The notes under the pieces: generated by a model | The model's database searches: none | What the model was told of the DNA's origin: nothing | What the model saw: only the letters and a program-made list of their open reading frames with translations | Assembly: GCA_900548225.1 (NCBI GenBank) | Contig: URJM01000044.1 | Location: 1-17,164 of the forward strand | DNA: 17,164 bases | Direction: 5' to 3' | DNA from: an uncultured bacterium | Lineage (GTDB): Bacteria > Verrucomicrobiota > Lentisphaeria > Oligosphaerales > Oligosphaeraceae | Made by a program: the position numbers and the translations under genes | Shown: piece after piece, positions 6,327 through 13,814 of the stretch | Position numbering within the stretch: the first letter of the stretch is position 1 | Layout of the letters: each line of letters begins with the position of its first letter

Positions 6327-8770
6327 GGCAGTTGCCTGGCGATGTCCAGGATGTATCGCATGGCCTTGAGCCTGACATACTCCGTGTCGTCACTCTTTGG
6401 GTCGATTCCGTCCAGGAACTCCAGCGCCTCCCTGGCCGCCGGGCAGTCGGATGACTCTGCAAGCAGCTTCAGCGTAGTGAGATAGCGCACATCGTCAACG
6501 CCCTCGCGGAAGCCATCCCAGGAGAGTGTCCTGACCACGCCGTCAACAGTGGGATAGACAAAGCCCCATCCTCGGAAATACGGGTTTATCTTGAACGGAT
6601 CGATGTAGCAATAGTCCGCACATCCGTCATAGTCGGCCATCCACAGGAGAATGCCGAAGTTTCTGCGGTAGACCGCTGGGTCGTCGGTTCCCGCCTGGGG
6701 TGCGGCGTAGCACCAGATTTTGCCGCCGGCCTGGTGCCACTGGGCGGCCTCGTCGCGTTGCGGGATGCCATAGCGTATGCAGATGTCCAGGGCTCCGCCG
6801 AGATGGTCGAAGGCATCGGAAAAGCCAGACACCAGCACCTTCGCGCCGGCATCCTGTATCGCCCTGATGGCCGGAATCTGGTCGCTCAGGTCGGTTCCGC
6901 GCTGCTCGTCCCGACCATACCAGTAGACATCTCCCGTAATGCCCAGTGCGCGGAATTCCTCCATGGACTTCTTCACCTTCGCCCGAAGCGCGGCCAATTC
7001 CTCATCGGTGCGCGCATCGGTATTGCCTGACATTCCGAAGTAGATGTCCTGCCGGCACATGCCCGCCTCCCGCGCCATTCGCAACCCCTTGGCAACCAGG
7101 TCTGGACGATTGTAGAAGGTATCGTCCTCCCAGATGAAGACAGGCGAGGCGATGCCGTTGGCCGCGATGTCGCGCATCTCCGCCGCAAACTGCCTGTCAG
7201 TCCGTGGCAAGCCGTTCAGTTCGACGACCTCCCTGTCGGATGGATTACCCCAATAGTAGATGCTGTAGACCATGTCGCGGGTGCTGTCGTAGCGTGTCTT
7301 CGGCGTCGCGAGCTTGATTGGCAGCACCCGGAGGTCGATTGGGATTTCGGCTATGGCGTCGTTGCCGTCATAAAGCTTCAGTCTGCCTGGGTACAGCCCC
7401 GGCGCCTGGTCGCGGGGGACATGCACCGTGACAATGATCTGCTGGTTGAAATCTGCCTCGAGCGCCATCGCCCCGAGGCTCTCGCTGTCCCTGACAGGCA
7501 TGACTGCCTTGCCGTCATCGGTATGCAACGGCTCCTCCAGGTCAAATCTCCGGTTGATGAAATCCGGGTCATGGACCAGAAGCTCCGTCAGGAAAAACGA
7601 TGACGTGTAGCCCGGCACCTTCTTCCTCGTCCACGCACACCCGTCCTGCTTCCAGTAGATCAGATACTTGTGGTCAACCGCACTTCCGGGGAGCTGGGGA
7701 AATTCCGCCGCAAAGGAAAAGCCCCCAAGGGGTTTGGAGGAGTTGACTGCCAGACGGACGGACTCGTATTCGCCTGGCGCGGCAATGATGGAAAGCGCAT
7801 GGTTCGCATCCAGCCCAAGTGACGACAGGTCGGTCTCGGGAAGAACCCTGATGGACGATGTAGGCGGAATGGCAAATGTCTTCAGGTATTCCGGAAGAAC
7901 CAGGGCCGGTTCCTCCAGGCCTCTCTCCTGGCTGGCGATTTCACTGGCCAGCGTTTCGCTTTCAGGGTTGTCCCTAATCTGGTCGTATAGGGCCCTGAAG
8001 TGGCCTGAACCAGGCTTGCCGACGACAAGTTCACGGCGCAGGCTGTGCTTCTCCAGCTCCATCACCTTGGAGCGCAACTCCCGGCGCCTCTCCTGCTCGG
8101 GGTCCGTCTTCAGGATTTGGCCGGGCTGCAGCTTTCGGCTGTGTATCCTGATTTCATCGATTGTCCCGTTGAAGCACTCCTTGTTCTCCTTGTCCCAGAA
8201 GCTCCGGCCAATCGTCAAGGGGACGATATTGGTCAGCTTGATCCCTGTCAGCTGGATGCTTCCGATGGCCTGTCCGTCCAGGTAGCACTCCGCCGCCCCG
8301 TCCCCGATGGCGACTACCAGATGGTACCACTGTCCTGCTTTGATGATTCCGTCATATTGCATTTCCCGCCAGTGGTCGTGGGAGACCCCGATTTGCAGCA
8401 GGTTGTCCGCCAGGCGGACGAAGAACTGCGGCGCGCCGTTTGAGGTCAGGACATACCGGACCCCGTCGATTGCCGCGGGCTTGAAATGGAAGTCAATTGT
8501 AATGCCTTCGACATCATAAATGCTTCCAGGCACGGGTGTTTCGGCATAACTTGACTGGCCTGGGAAATAGATGGCCGACCCGGAGACGCCCTCCACCCAT
8601 TCGCCGTTGAAGACCTTGCCCGGGGGATTTCTGATTAGGGAACTGTCTGCAATCACGTCGCCACGGGCTTCGTCTAGCCGCCAGTAATTGATAAGTGTGT
8701 CATCCACCGATGCGGCAAGGGCCGTCAGGCAGATTCCGATGGACAACAGCAAGGCTCTGAGGCAATGCAT
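6323..8770 (-). CDS. Secreted LamG-domain protein with DUF4091-type C-terminal region
   Basis: An 815-residue exported protein. Residues 1-20 are a signal peptide (hydrophobic 6-18, likely cut after ALAA-S). Residues 28-213 form a LamG/concanavalin A-like jelly roll, from the opening YWRLDE to the closing IDEIRIHSRKL. A charged helical linker follows (about 223-300). The rest resembles the glycoside-hydrolase-like TIM-barrel proteins that carry DUF4091, with the diagnostic REGVDDVRYL at 755-764. It probably binds or hydrolyses a polysaccharide outside the cytoplasm, but catalytic residues cannot be assigned. GGAGAG lies seven bases before the ATG. It follows the pseudopilin gene after 174 bp and is coupled to the transporter gene by a 4-bp overlap. 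Confidence 0.82.
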   Translation of the reverse strand: MHCLRALLLSIGICLTALAASVDDTLINYWRLDEARGDVIADSSLIRNPPGKVFNGEWVEGVSGSAIYFPGQSSYAETPVPGSIYDVEGITIDFHFKPAAIDGVRYVLTSNGAPQFFVRLADNLLQIGVSHDHWREMQYDGIIKAGQWYHLVVAIGDGAAECYLDGQAIGSIQLTGIKLTNIVPLTIGRSFWDKENKECFNGTIDEIRIHSRKLQPGQILKTDPEQERRRELRSKVMELEKHSLRRELVVGKPGSGHFRALYDQIRDNPESETLASEIASQERGLEEPALVLPEYLKTFAIPPTSSIRVLPETDLSSLGLDANHALSIIAAPGEYESVRLAVNSSKPLGGFSFAAEFPQLPGSAVDHKYLIYWKQDGCAWTRKKVPGYTSSFFLTELLVHDPDFINRRFDLEEPLHTDDGKAVMPVRDSESLGAMALEADFNQQIIVTVHVPRDQAPGLYPGRLKLYDGNDAIAEIPIDLRVLPIKLATPKTRYDSTRDMVYSIYYWGNPSDREVVELNGLPRTDRQFAAEMRDIAANGIASPVFIWEDDTFYNRPDLVAKGLRMAREAGMCRQDIYFGMSGNTDARTDEELAALRAKVKKSMEEFRALGITGDVYWYGRDEQRGTDLSDQIPAIRAIQDAGAKVLVSGFSDAFDHLGGALDICIRYGIPQRDEAAQWHQAGGKIWCYAAPQAGTDDPAVYRRNFGILLWMADYDGCADYCYIDPFKINPYFRGWGFVYPTVDGVVRTLSWDGFREGVDDVRYLTTLKLLAESSDCPAAREALEFLDGIDPKSDDTEYVRLKAMRYILDIARQLP

Positions 8771-8944
8771 CTACTTTCTCTCCGTATGCAATAATCCTTC
8801 CAGGTGCGAGTATCCCGACTCAGGATAACCGGGGCAGTGCGCCACTTGCCTTCGCTCCTGCGCGCGGAACACCATGGACAAGGGTGTGGCGGGATTTGGC
8901 GGCGGGGAGGCCCCCCGTCGCCAATGTCTATATGCTTTTGCGGG
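8771..8944. other. Spacer between pseudopilin and LamG genes, holds a strong hairpin
   Basis: 174 bp between two minus-strand genes. The main signal is the GC-rich hairpin at 8896-8924. A weaker inverted repeat TATCC/GGATA is at about 8812-8829. No promoter is clear, so the LamG gene may depend on read-through from the pseudopilin promoter. Confidence 0.4.
8896..8924 (-). terminator. GC-rich hairpin after the pseudopilin gene, possible attenuator
   Basis: The arms at 8896-8907 and 8913-8924 pair over 12 positions with one G-T wobble (one mismatch if read on the minus strand) around a five-base loop. It lies about 20 bp after the pseudopilin stop codon. There is no T-run after it on the minus strand, so it may reduce downstream transcription or protect the 3' end of the pseudopilin mRNA rather than end the operon. 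Confidence 0.45.
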
Positions 8945-9700
8945 CTACGGGTTCTCAGTGTAGCTGGTGCGGTACAGGAAGCAGCCGAAGACCGGGTCGT
9001 AGCGGTCACGCCAGGTCAGTTCCGGGGCGCGGACAGACTCGGCATGCCCGTCGCCAAAGGCCGCGTTGACAATGTTGCCCGAATCGTGCGCCTTGCTGGC
9101 AAGGGTGTTAATCAAGGGATTCATATAGTTCTCATCCCAGCAGGCGATCTGGGCAGAGTTGTAGACAAAGGCCGCGTCCTGGAAGATAATGGTGTTGGAC
9201 GGCCCCTTCTCGCCCTTGTAGGCATTTGCGTTGAAGCAGTATGGCAGCAGGGGATGGGTAAAGTCAGTGGCGATATTCCTTATGTTGTAGCCATAGCTAT
9301 ACCATCCGTCGTATGCACCATGCCCATTCCTGCCAAAGCCGTCGAAGCGCTTGGGGTTGGATGGGCATCCCGTCCCCGACACCTCGAAGGGAACATACGG
9401 GATGAGCATGTCGATGAAGACCAGTCTGACATAGTCTCTGTCTATGTCGTCATGTTTCAACGAGACGGTGCCTTCCATGGGGTAGCGGGGAAAGAAGTCC
9501 TCGTTGTCGTTGAGATACACGGTGCAGCCAAGCATTAACTGCTTGATGCTGTTGATGCAGGAGATGGTCCTGGCACGGTCGCGGGCCTTGCTCAACGCCG
9601 GCAGGAGCATGGAGGCGAGGATTGCGATGATGGCGATCACCACGAGAAGTTCAATCAGGGTGAACGACTTCACCCTCCTGGAATTGTTCTGAATCTTCAT
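8945..9700 (-). CDS. Prepilin-type pseudopilin (N-terminal methylation motif, H-X-DG protein)
   Basis: A 251-residue protein with the class III-type prepilin leader: a short basic start, then S12-F13-TLIE17, and a hydrophobic helix (LLVVIAIIAILAS). Glu17 would be Glu5 of the mature protein. The residue before the cleavage site is Ser rather than the usual Gly, a variation seen in many PVC pseudopilins. The C-terminal part has HDSGN...FGDGH, the H-X-DG motif of this group. It is probably assembled at the inner membrane by a type II secretion or type IV pilus-like machine; a link to glycan use is inferred from its place as first gene of the carbohydrate operon. GAGAGG lies about nine bases before the ATG. 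Confidence 0.92.
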   Translation of the reverse strand: MKIQNNSRRVKSFTLIELLVVIAIIAILASMLLPALSKARDRARTISCINSIKQLMLGCTVYLNDNEDFFPRYPMEGTVSLKHDDIDRDYVRLVFIDMLIPYVPFEVSGTGCPSNPKRFDGFGRNGHGAYDGWYSYGYNIRNIATDFTHPLLPYCFNANAYKGEKGPSNTIIFQDAAFVYNSAQIACWDENYMNPLINTLASKAHDSGNIVNAAFGDGHAESVRAPELTWRDRYDPVFGCFLYRTSYTENP

Positions 9701-10168
9701 TTCGAATTACCTCTCTTGTTTGTGGTTGCTTGGGGTGCAAACTCAATTCAAGTATTCGTGCTGTGCAAAAAAACTGCCTGGCTTCGCCGCGAGGGAGCGT
9801 GATTCCATCGTGTCAATGTTGTCAGTATGTGTATATTATCGCAAAGCCTCTGTGCATTTCAACCATAAAAACCCCATTATTTATGTCTTAATCGTTTTTT
9901 TATCATGCAGTAATAGTGCGCTCCCGGAAAAGTGGGAAGGCGCTCCCCTGGAGGCGGAATAGGACCTGGCTGTGGCATCCATTCCTGCCGTCGGAAAAGT
10001 GAGGTGGCGCGGTTTTCAGAGGAGTTTCAGATGATTATATTTCCGCTTCACCGTGGTTTTGTGGTCGCCATCATCTCCTCTGGTCGGCCAGGCAGGAGCC
10101 ACAATATGGAAGCCAGGGATGTTGCCGCGATTCGCGGCTGAAGGAGCAGAGAAAGGTCATCAGGTCAA
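9701..10168. other. Divergent regulatory region between pseudopilin operon and AraC gene
   Basis: 468 bp with no supported gene. The middle (about 9760-9920) is clearly more AT-rich than the neighbours. It holds the minus-strand promoter at 9833-9862. Two TGTCA half-sites (9811-9815, 9820-9824) lie around the expected transcription start. The sequence GCGCTCCC occurs twice near 9919-9948. An AraC binding site is expected here but I cannot define one with confidence. Confidence 0.5.
9833..9862 (-). promoter_or_regulatory. Candidate promoter of the pseudopilin/glycan operon
   Basis: On the minus strand TTGAAA (9857-9862) is followed after 18 bp by TAATAT (9833-9838), close to the housekeeping sigma-factor consensus. 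Reading the -10 as GATAAT (9835-9840) gives 16 bp. The expected start near 9826 leaves a leader of about 125 bases before the pseudopilin ATG. Confidence 0.5.
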
Positions 10169-11029
10169 ATGGATAATGCTGTTTTCCCAGTAGAAAAGAA
10201 TACCACCTTCATTCCAGAGGGGTTCAAATGCTGGTCCTTGGACTTGTCCTCGCCTGAATTCCAGAATCTGGTCTTTGCTGGATGCAACAGCATCATCCTG
10301 GTTGACTGCCCTGAAGGGTGGAGGATCTCCCGCAACGCAGACAGCGAGGAACGCCATCTGGACCTGTTCTTCATCGAGTCCGGTTGCCTCGAGATTTGCA
10401 CGAAAAACCGCTCAATCTCCGCAAAACCAGGGGATATTCTCCAGGTGGTCTCCTGGGACGACCGCTATCTGATGGAGACCGCCCCAGGCAGGCACATCTA
10501 CGTGCGCTTCAATAATCCAGAGTGCTACCCCAATTTCATAACCCAGGGAAAGCAAAGCAACAATGTGGTGGAACAGTTCTTCCACTACTCGAAGACGCTC
10601 CTGTATCGGGACAACAATCTCTCAAACGACACCGCATATCGTCAATCCCTGGCACAACTGGTGCATATTCTTCTGCAAAGGGAATTGCAATGCGATTCTG
10701 TCTATTGCACAGGCGACATCCAGAAGCTACAGCATATCCTCCATGACTCCCAGAGGAGAAACTTCGAGGCGCTCCCCATCGCAAGGCAGATGGGGATGAG
10801 CTTCTCAAAATTCCGCAACTTCTGCCTGAGAAACTTCGGAAAATCCCCACGATACGTCATCGAGGACGCACTTATGGCCAGGGCCAGAGGCGCATTGACA
10901 TATACCCCGTTGACAATCGAGGAAATCGCCGAACAACTCGGGTTCTCAGACAGGTTCGCATTCTCAAAGGCATTTGCCAGGCATCATCACACGACACCGG
11001 CGGCTTATCGCAAGTGTGGCAATAAGTGA
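10169..11029 (+). CDS. AraC-family transcriptional regulator
   Basis: A 286-residue protein. The N-terminal part (about 20-150) is beta-rich and cupin-like (with SAKPGDILQVV), the usual ligand-sensing domain. The C-terminal 95-100 residues are the double helix-turn-helix AraC domain: the first HTH includes PIARQMGMSFSKFRNFCLRNFG, the second ends in the family signature around EEIAEQLGFSDRFAFSKAF and the PAAYR close. It is divergent from the pseudopilin-GH95 operon across a 468-bp region and probably activates that operon when a sugar is bound. The ribosome binding site is weak (AGG six bases before the ATG). Confidence 0.92.
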   Translation: MDNAVFPVEKNTTFIPEGFKCWSLDLSSPEFQNLVFAGCNSIILVDCPEGWRISRNADSEERHLDLFFIESGCLEICTKNRSISAKPGDILQVVSWDDRYLMETAPGRHIYVRFNNPECYPNFITQGKQSNNVVEQFFHYSKTLLYRDNNLSNDTAYRQSLAQLVHILLQRELQCDSVYCTGDIQKLQHILHDSQRRNFEALPIARQMGMSFSKFRNFCLRNFGKSPRYVIEDALMARARGALTYTPLTIEEIAEQLGFSDRFAFSKAFARHHHTTPAAYRKCGNK

Positions 11030-11042
11030 GGAGTAGAGAGTA

Positions 11043-11066
11043 GGGAGAAGGGAGGAGGGAGGAGGG
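11043..11066 (+). repeat. Purine tract with four G-runs at 7-base period (G-quadruplex motif)
   Basis: GGG occurs at 11043, 11050, 11057 and 11064, separated by AGAA, AGGA and AGGA. This satisfies the usual G3-N1-7 quadruplex pattern on the plus strand, 14 bp after the AraC stop codon. It belongs to a longer pure-purine microsatellite at about 11028-11071. Confidence 0.75.
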
Positions 11067-11080
11067 AGGAGTGCGTGGAT

Positions 11081-11098
11081 GGCGCGCTTGAGCGCGCC
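11081..11098. terminator. GC-rich palindrome between convergent genes, likely bidirectional terminator
   Basis: GGCGCGCT and AGCGCGCC pair perfectly around TG (more likely seven pairs with a four-base loop). It lies between the AraC gene and the 3' end of the alcohol dehydrogenase gene. On the minus strand it is followed by a pure pyrimidine tract (CTCC repeats) instead of a T-run. Confidence 0.5.
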
Positions 11099-11117
11099 TC
11101 GCGCGGCGCGTCACCTG

Positions 11118-12284
11118 CTACAGGCTCTGCCGGAGGATTTCGAGGACTTCCTCACGGGTGAGTTTCTTGTATCCGCCGTCCAGCAGGAATGTGGCGTCGG
11201 CGATTGCGGGCAGCATCTCCTCCGTTGCACCCAGTTCGGAGATCTTCATGGTGACGCCGATTTCGCGCATCCATGCCTCCAGGGCGGCCAGCCCCTCGTT
11301 TGCCAACTGCTCGTCGGACTTGCCCTCGGGTGAGATTCCCCATACGTTTGCCGCAAAGCGCGCGAACCTCTTCTGTCCGTATGGCATGATGAGCCTGTAG
11401 TATGGCAGCGAGACGGCGGCGAGGGTCATTCCGTGGGTGGCGTCAGTCAGCGTCCCTACGGCGTGTCCGATCATGTGGACCTCCCAGTCGGTGGTCTTCC
11501 CCATTGCGATGAGGGTGTTGAGCGCCCAGGTTGCGGTCCATACGATATTGCTCCGCGCCTCGTAGTCCTCCGGGTTCTTCACTGCGATGCGGGAGGAGTG
11601 GATTAGCGAGTGCATCAGCCCCTCCGAGATGTAGTCGCTTGTGCTGTCGTCCTCGCCACTGAGGTACTGTTCGAGGATGTGACTCATGATGTCGAAGATG
11701 CCAGCCACCATCTGGCGGCGGGGGACGGTGAAGGTGAAACGTGGATTCTGGATTGTGAACATCGGGTAGACGGCGGGGCCGAAGACCTTGCCGACCTTCA
11801 GGTTGGCCCTGTGGTTGCTGATGACGCTGCCGCCGTTCATCTCGCTTCCGGTGCCCGCCATCGTGAGGACGCTTCCCACGGGGATGATGCGGCAGGAGGG
11901 CTCTTCACGGCGCATATAGTACTTCTCCCAGGGATCTTCTTCACACCATGCGGAGGCGCTGACCGCCTTCGCGTAGTCGATGGTCGAGCCGCCGCCCACC
12001 GCGAGGATGAGGTCCACGTTGTGGGACTTGGCCCGCTCCGCGCCCTCAAGCACCCTCTCCATGGTCGGGTTGGGCATCACGCCGCCGTCATCGACCACGG
12101 TCTTGCCGGCCGCCGCCAGGATGGACATGACCTGGTCGTAGATTCCAAACTTCTTGATGGAGCCGCCCCCATACGAGAGCTGCACGGTGGGACCGTAGTT
12201 CTTCAGTTCGTCCGCGAGGGAATCAAGGGCATTCTCCCCGAAGTGGAGCCTGGTCGGATTGTGGAATTGAAAGTTGCCAAGCAT
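11118..12284 (-). CDS. Iron-containing alcohol dehydrogenase (YqhD/BdhA-like)
   Basis: A 388-residue group III alcohol dehydrogenase. The N-terminal nucleotide-binding half has GGGS at 39-42, as in NADPH-dependent YqhD, and GGGST at 97-101. The metal ligands fit YqhD in type and spacing: Asp198 and His202 in FDIMSH, His270 in EVHMIGH and His284 in DATHG. The family reduces aldehydes to alcohols in the cytoplasm. A strong GGAGGAG precedes the ATG by five bases. It is the last gene of a TetR-reductase-dehydrogenase operon, 45 bp after the reductase gene, which suggests aldehyde detoxification or redox balancing under TetR control. Confidence 0.92.
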   Translation of the reverse strand: MLGNFQFHNPTRLHFGENALDSLADELKNYGPTVQLSYGGGSIKKFGIYDQVMSILAAAGKTVVDDGGVMPNPTMERVLEGAERAKSHNVDLILAVGGGSTIDYAKAVSASAWCEEDPWEKYYMRREEPSCRIIPVGSVLTMAGTGSEMNGGSVISNHRANLKVGKVFGPAVYPMFTIQNPRFTFTVPRRQMVAGIFDIMSHILEQYLSGEDDSTSDYISEGLMHSLIHSSRIAVKNPEDYEARSNIVWTATWALNTLIAMGKTTDWEVHMIGHAVGTLTDATHGMTLAAVSLPYYRLIMPYGQKRFARFAANVWGISPEGKSDEQLANEGLAALEAWMREIGVTMKISELGATEEMLPAIADATFLLDGGYKKLTREEVLEILRQSL

Positions 12285-12329
12285 ATATCTCCTCCGTAGT
12301 TGGCGTTTGGCTTGGTGGACGGGCGGTGT

Positions 12330-12875
12330 TCAGCAGGATTTGCCCGCCTCGTAGGCCTCCTTGAAAACAGGCAGGGAGCGCACGGAACCCTTCTCGTATG
12401 CGCCTGTGCCGTAGAGGACGCCACGCTCCACGGAACCCTCCATGCAGTCACGCATGAACCCACGAAGGCCAGCCAGGGTGGCGGACATCATTTCGTGATG
12501 CTCGTCCCCCGCCGTGACAACCAGCCAGAATTCGGTGCCCTTGAAACGGCCAAAGTCGCTCCAGCGGGAAAAGCAACGGTCGATGAGCGCCTTGAGCTGC
12601 GCGTCCATCGAGTAGAAGTAGACCGGGGTCGCCAGGACGATGACATCGGCGGAGAGCATCTTCTCGATGATTTCGTTGGCGTCGTCGTTCTGGAAGCATT
12701 TTCCAAGCTTCTGGCAGGCGTAGCAGGCCTTGCAGAAGCCCACGTTCTTCTCGGCAAGGCGTATCTTCTCGACTTCGTTGCCTACATCGGATGCGCCTCG
12801 GATGAATTCGTCGCAGAGCAAATCTGAGTTGCCGCCCTTGCGGGGGGACGAGGAGATGACAAGCACTTTCTTCAT
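12330..12875 (-). CDS. Flavodoxin-fold NAD(P)H-dependent FMN reductase, iron-sulfur flavoprotein-like
   Basis: A 181-residue protein of the NADPH-dependent FMN reductase family. Residues 4-17 (VLVISSS-PRKGGNS) form the first strand and FMN phosphate loop; PVYFYSM near 84-90 fits the second FMN contact. Cys48, Cys51, Cys54 and Cys60 form CX2CX2CX5C, matching the compact cluster motif of archaeal and bacterial iron-sulfur flavoproteins (Isf), so a 4Fe-4S centre is possible. Such proteins pass electrons to small acceptors such as quinones or oxygen species. The ATG overlaps the TetR stop by 4 bp (ATGA), so it is translationally coupled to the regulator. Confidence 0.88.
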   Translation of the reverse strand: MKKVLVISSSPRKGGNSDLLCDEFIRGASDVGNEVEKIRLAEKNVGFCKACYACQKLGKCFQNDDANEIIEKMLSADVIVLATPVYFYSMDAQLKALIDRCFSRWSDFGRFKGTEFWLVVTAGDEHHEMMSATLAGLRGFMRDCMEGSVERGVLYGTGAYEKGSVRSLPVFKEAYEAGKSC

Positions 12876-13513
12876 TGTGAGTTCCTCTGTTGCTGGTTGG
12901 TGAGGTAGTTCGTTATGAACGCGGAAACAAGCTTCTTCGCAGTCTGGGGCTCGCAGTCAAGCCCCGCCGCCTCCATGGCCCTGCGCTGACGCTCCGTCAG
13001 GACAGTGTAGGGGTAGACGCCGAACATGAAGGGGAAAAACGCATAGATGAAGTCGTGGATCTGGTGCCCAGTCATCCCGGGACGAAACTTCAATAGAATC
13101 CTGCATACGTTCTCCAATGCCCTCCCGTAGGAACGCTTGAAGCTCGCAAGAGACTCCAGACGGCTGTTGGACTCCATGTCGTACAGGTTCATGGACAATA
13201 GCTTCAGCAGACGGGGGCGCTCCGACAGGCTCCTGGCCAATTTCCCAGCCAATGTGCGGACGGACATCCGCCTCCGCCCCCTGCATATCTCCTCCAGGGA
13301 GGCGTTCCAACGGTCGTACTCGCGGGCGAACAACGCAAGGAAAATCTCCTCCTTCGTCGAAAAGTAGTTGTAGATGGAGGGACGGGAAAAGGAGGTCTCC
13401 TCGCTGATCGTCTTCAGCGTAATCTCACGGAAGGAAACCGTCTCATACAACTTTTCGCACGCATTGACAATCTCCTCGCGCCTTGACGCCGACATCTTCT
13501 CGGAAATGGACAT
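12872..13513 (-). CDS. TetR-family transcriptional regulator
   Basis: A 213-residue protein from the chosen ATG. The N-terminal HTH spans roughly residues 10-55, with LKTISEETSFSRPSIYNYFSTKEEIF as its recognition helix region. The C-terminal ligand-binding part is helical and typical in size. Longer starts (TTG 13558, ATG 13546) are unlikely: TTG 13558 lies inside the predicted -10 element and ATG 13546 would be almost at the transcription start. ATG 13513 leaves a leader of about 37 bases, though its ribosome binding site is weak. As first gene of the operon with a palindrome on its promoter, it is probably an autorepressor that also controls the reductase and dehydrogenase. Confidence 0.88.
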   Translation of the reverse strand: MSISEKMSASRREEIVNACEKLYETVSFREITLKTISEETSFSRPSIYNYFSTKEEIFLALFAREYDRWNASLEEICRGRRRMSVRTLAGKLARSLSERPRLLKLLSMNLYDMESNSRLESLASFKRSYGRALENVCRILLKFRPGMTGHQIHDFIYAFFPFMFGVYPYTVLTERQRRAMEAAGLDCEPQTAKKLVSAFITNYLTNQQQRNSQ

Positions 13514-13556
13514 CGCTCTACCCACGCTTGTAATCGATCCTGACATCGTGTAATGC

Positions 13557-13586
13557 AAAATATGATACGTATTGACATGATGTCAA
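13557..13586 (-). promoter_or_regulatory. Promoter of the TetR-reductase-dehydrogenase operon
   Basis: On the minus strand TTGACA (13581-13586, perfect -35) is followed after 18 bp by TATTTT (13557-13562). The expected transcription start is near 13550. It overlaps the palindrome at 13572-13586. Confidence 0.55.
13572..13586. promoter_or_regulatory. Perfect palindrome, probable TetR operator
   Basis: TTGACA-TGA-TGTCAA is a perfect 6-3-6 inverted repeat that covers the -35 box. A further TGACAT half-site lies at 13541-13546 and an ATACGTAT palindrome at 13566-13573. Position over the promoter of a TetR gene fits autorepression. Confidence 0.6.
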
Positions 13587-13762
13587 GAAAACAGCCCGAA
13601 AAAAGCGAATGGGTGTGAAGGGGCACTGGCGTAATGTCAGGCCCAACTTCCCTCCGTCTTTCCACGCCGCAGGGAAAAGGGATATATTCTTTCAATCGTC
13701 ACCTTGCCGGGGCGCCCTCCGGCTGTCCATGCGGGGCATTCCCCCCGTCCCCCCTGTCTGTC

Positions 13763-13780
13763 GTGGAGGAACTGCTCCAC
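13763..13780 (+). other. Perfect 6-bp hairpin in the leader of the isomerase gene
   Basis: GTGGAG and CTCCAC pair around a six-base loop, 34 bp before the ATG at 13815. A weaker GCCGG/CCGGC pair lies at 13706-13723. Nothing else is recognisable in the 300-bp divergent region 13514-13814. Confidence 0.35.
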
Positions 13781-13814
13781 AATCCGATTGTCACCCCAAA
13801 CCAGGAATGCAGCG

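Noticed and set aside
8804..9538. 244-codon plus-strand frame antisense to the pseudopilin gene
   Set aside because: The opposite strand encodes an unmistakable pseudopilin; this frame has no recognisable features.
9932..10141. Small plus-strand frame before the AraC gene
   Set aside because: No ribosome binding site or family match, and it lies in a regulatory region.
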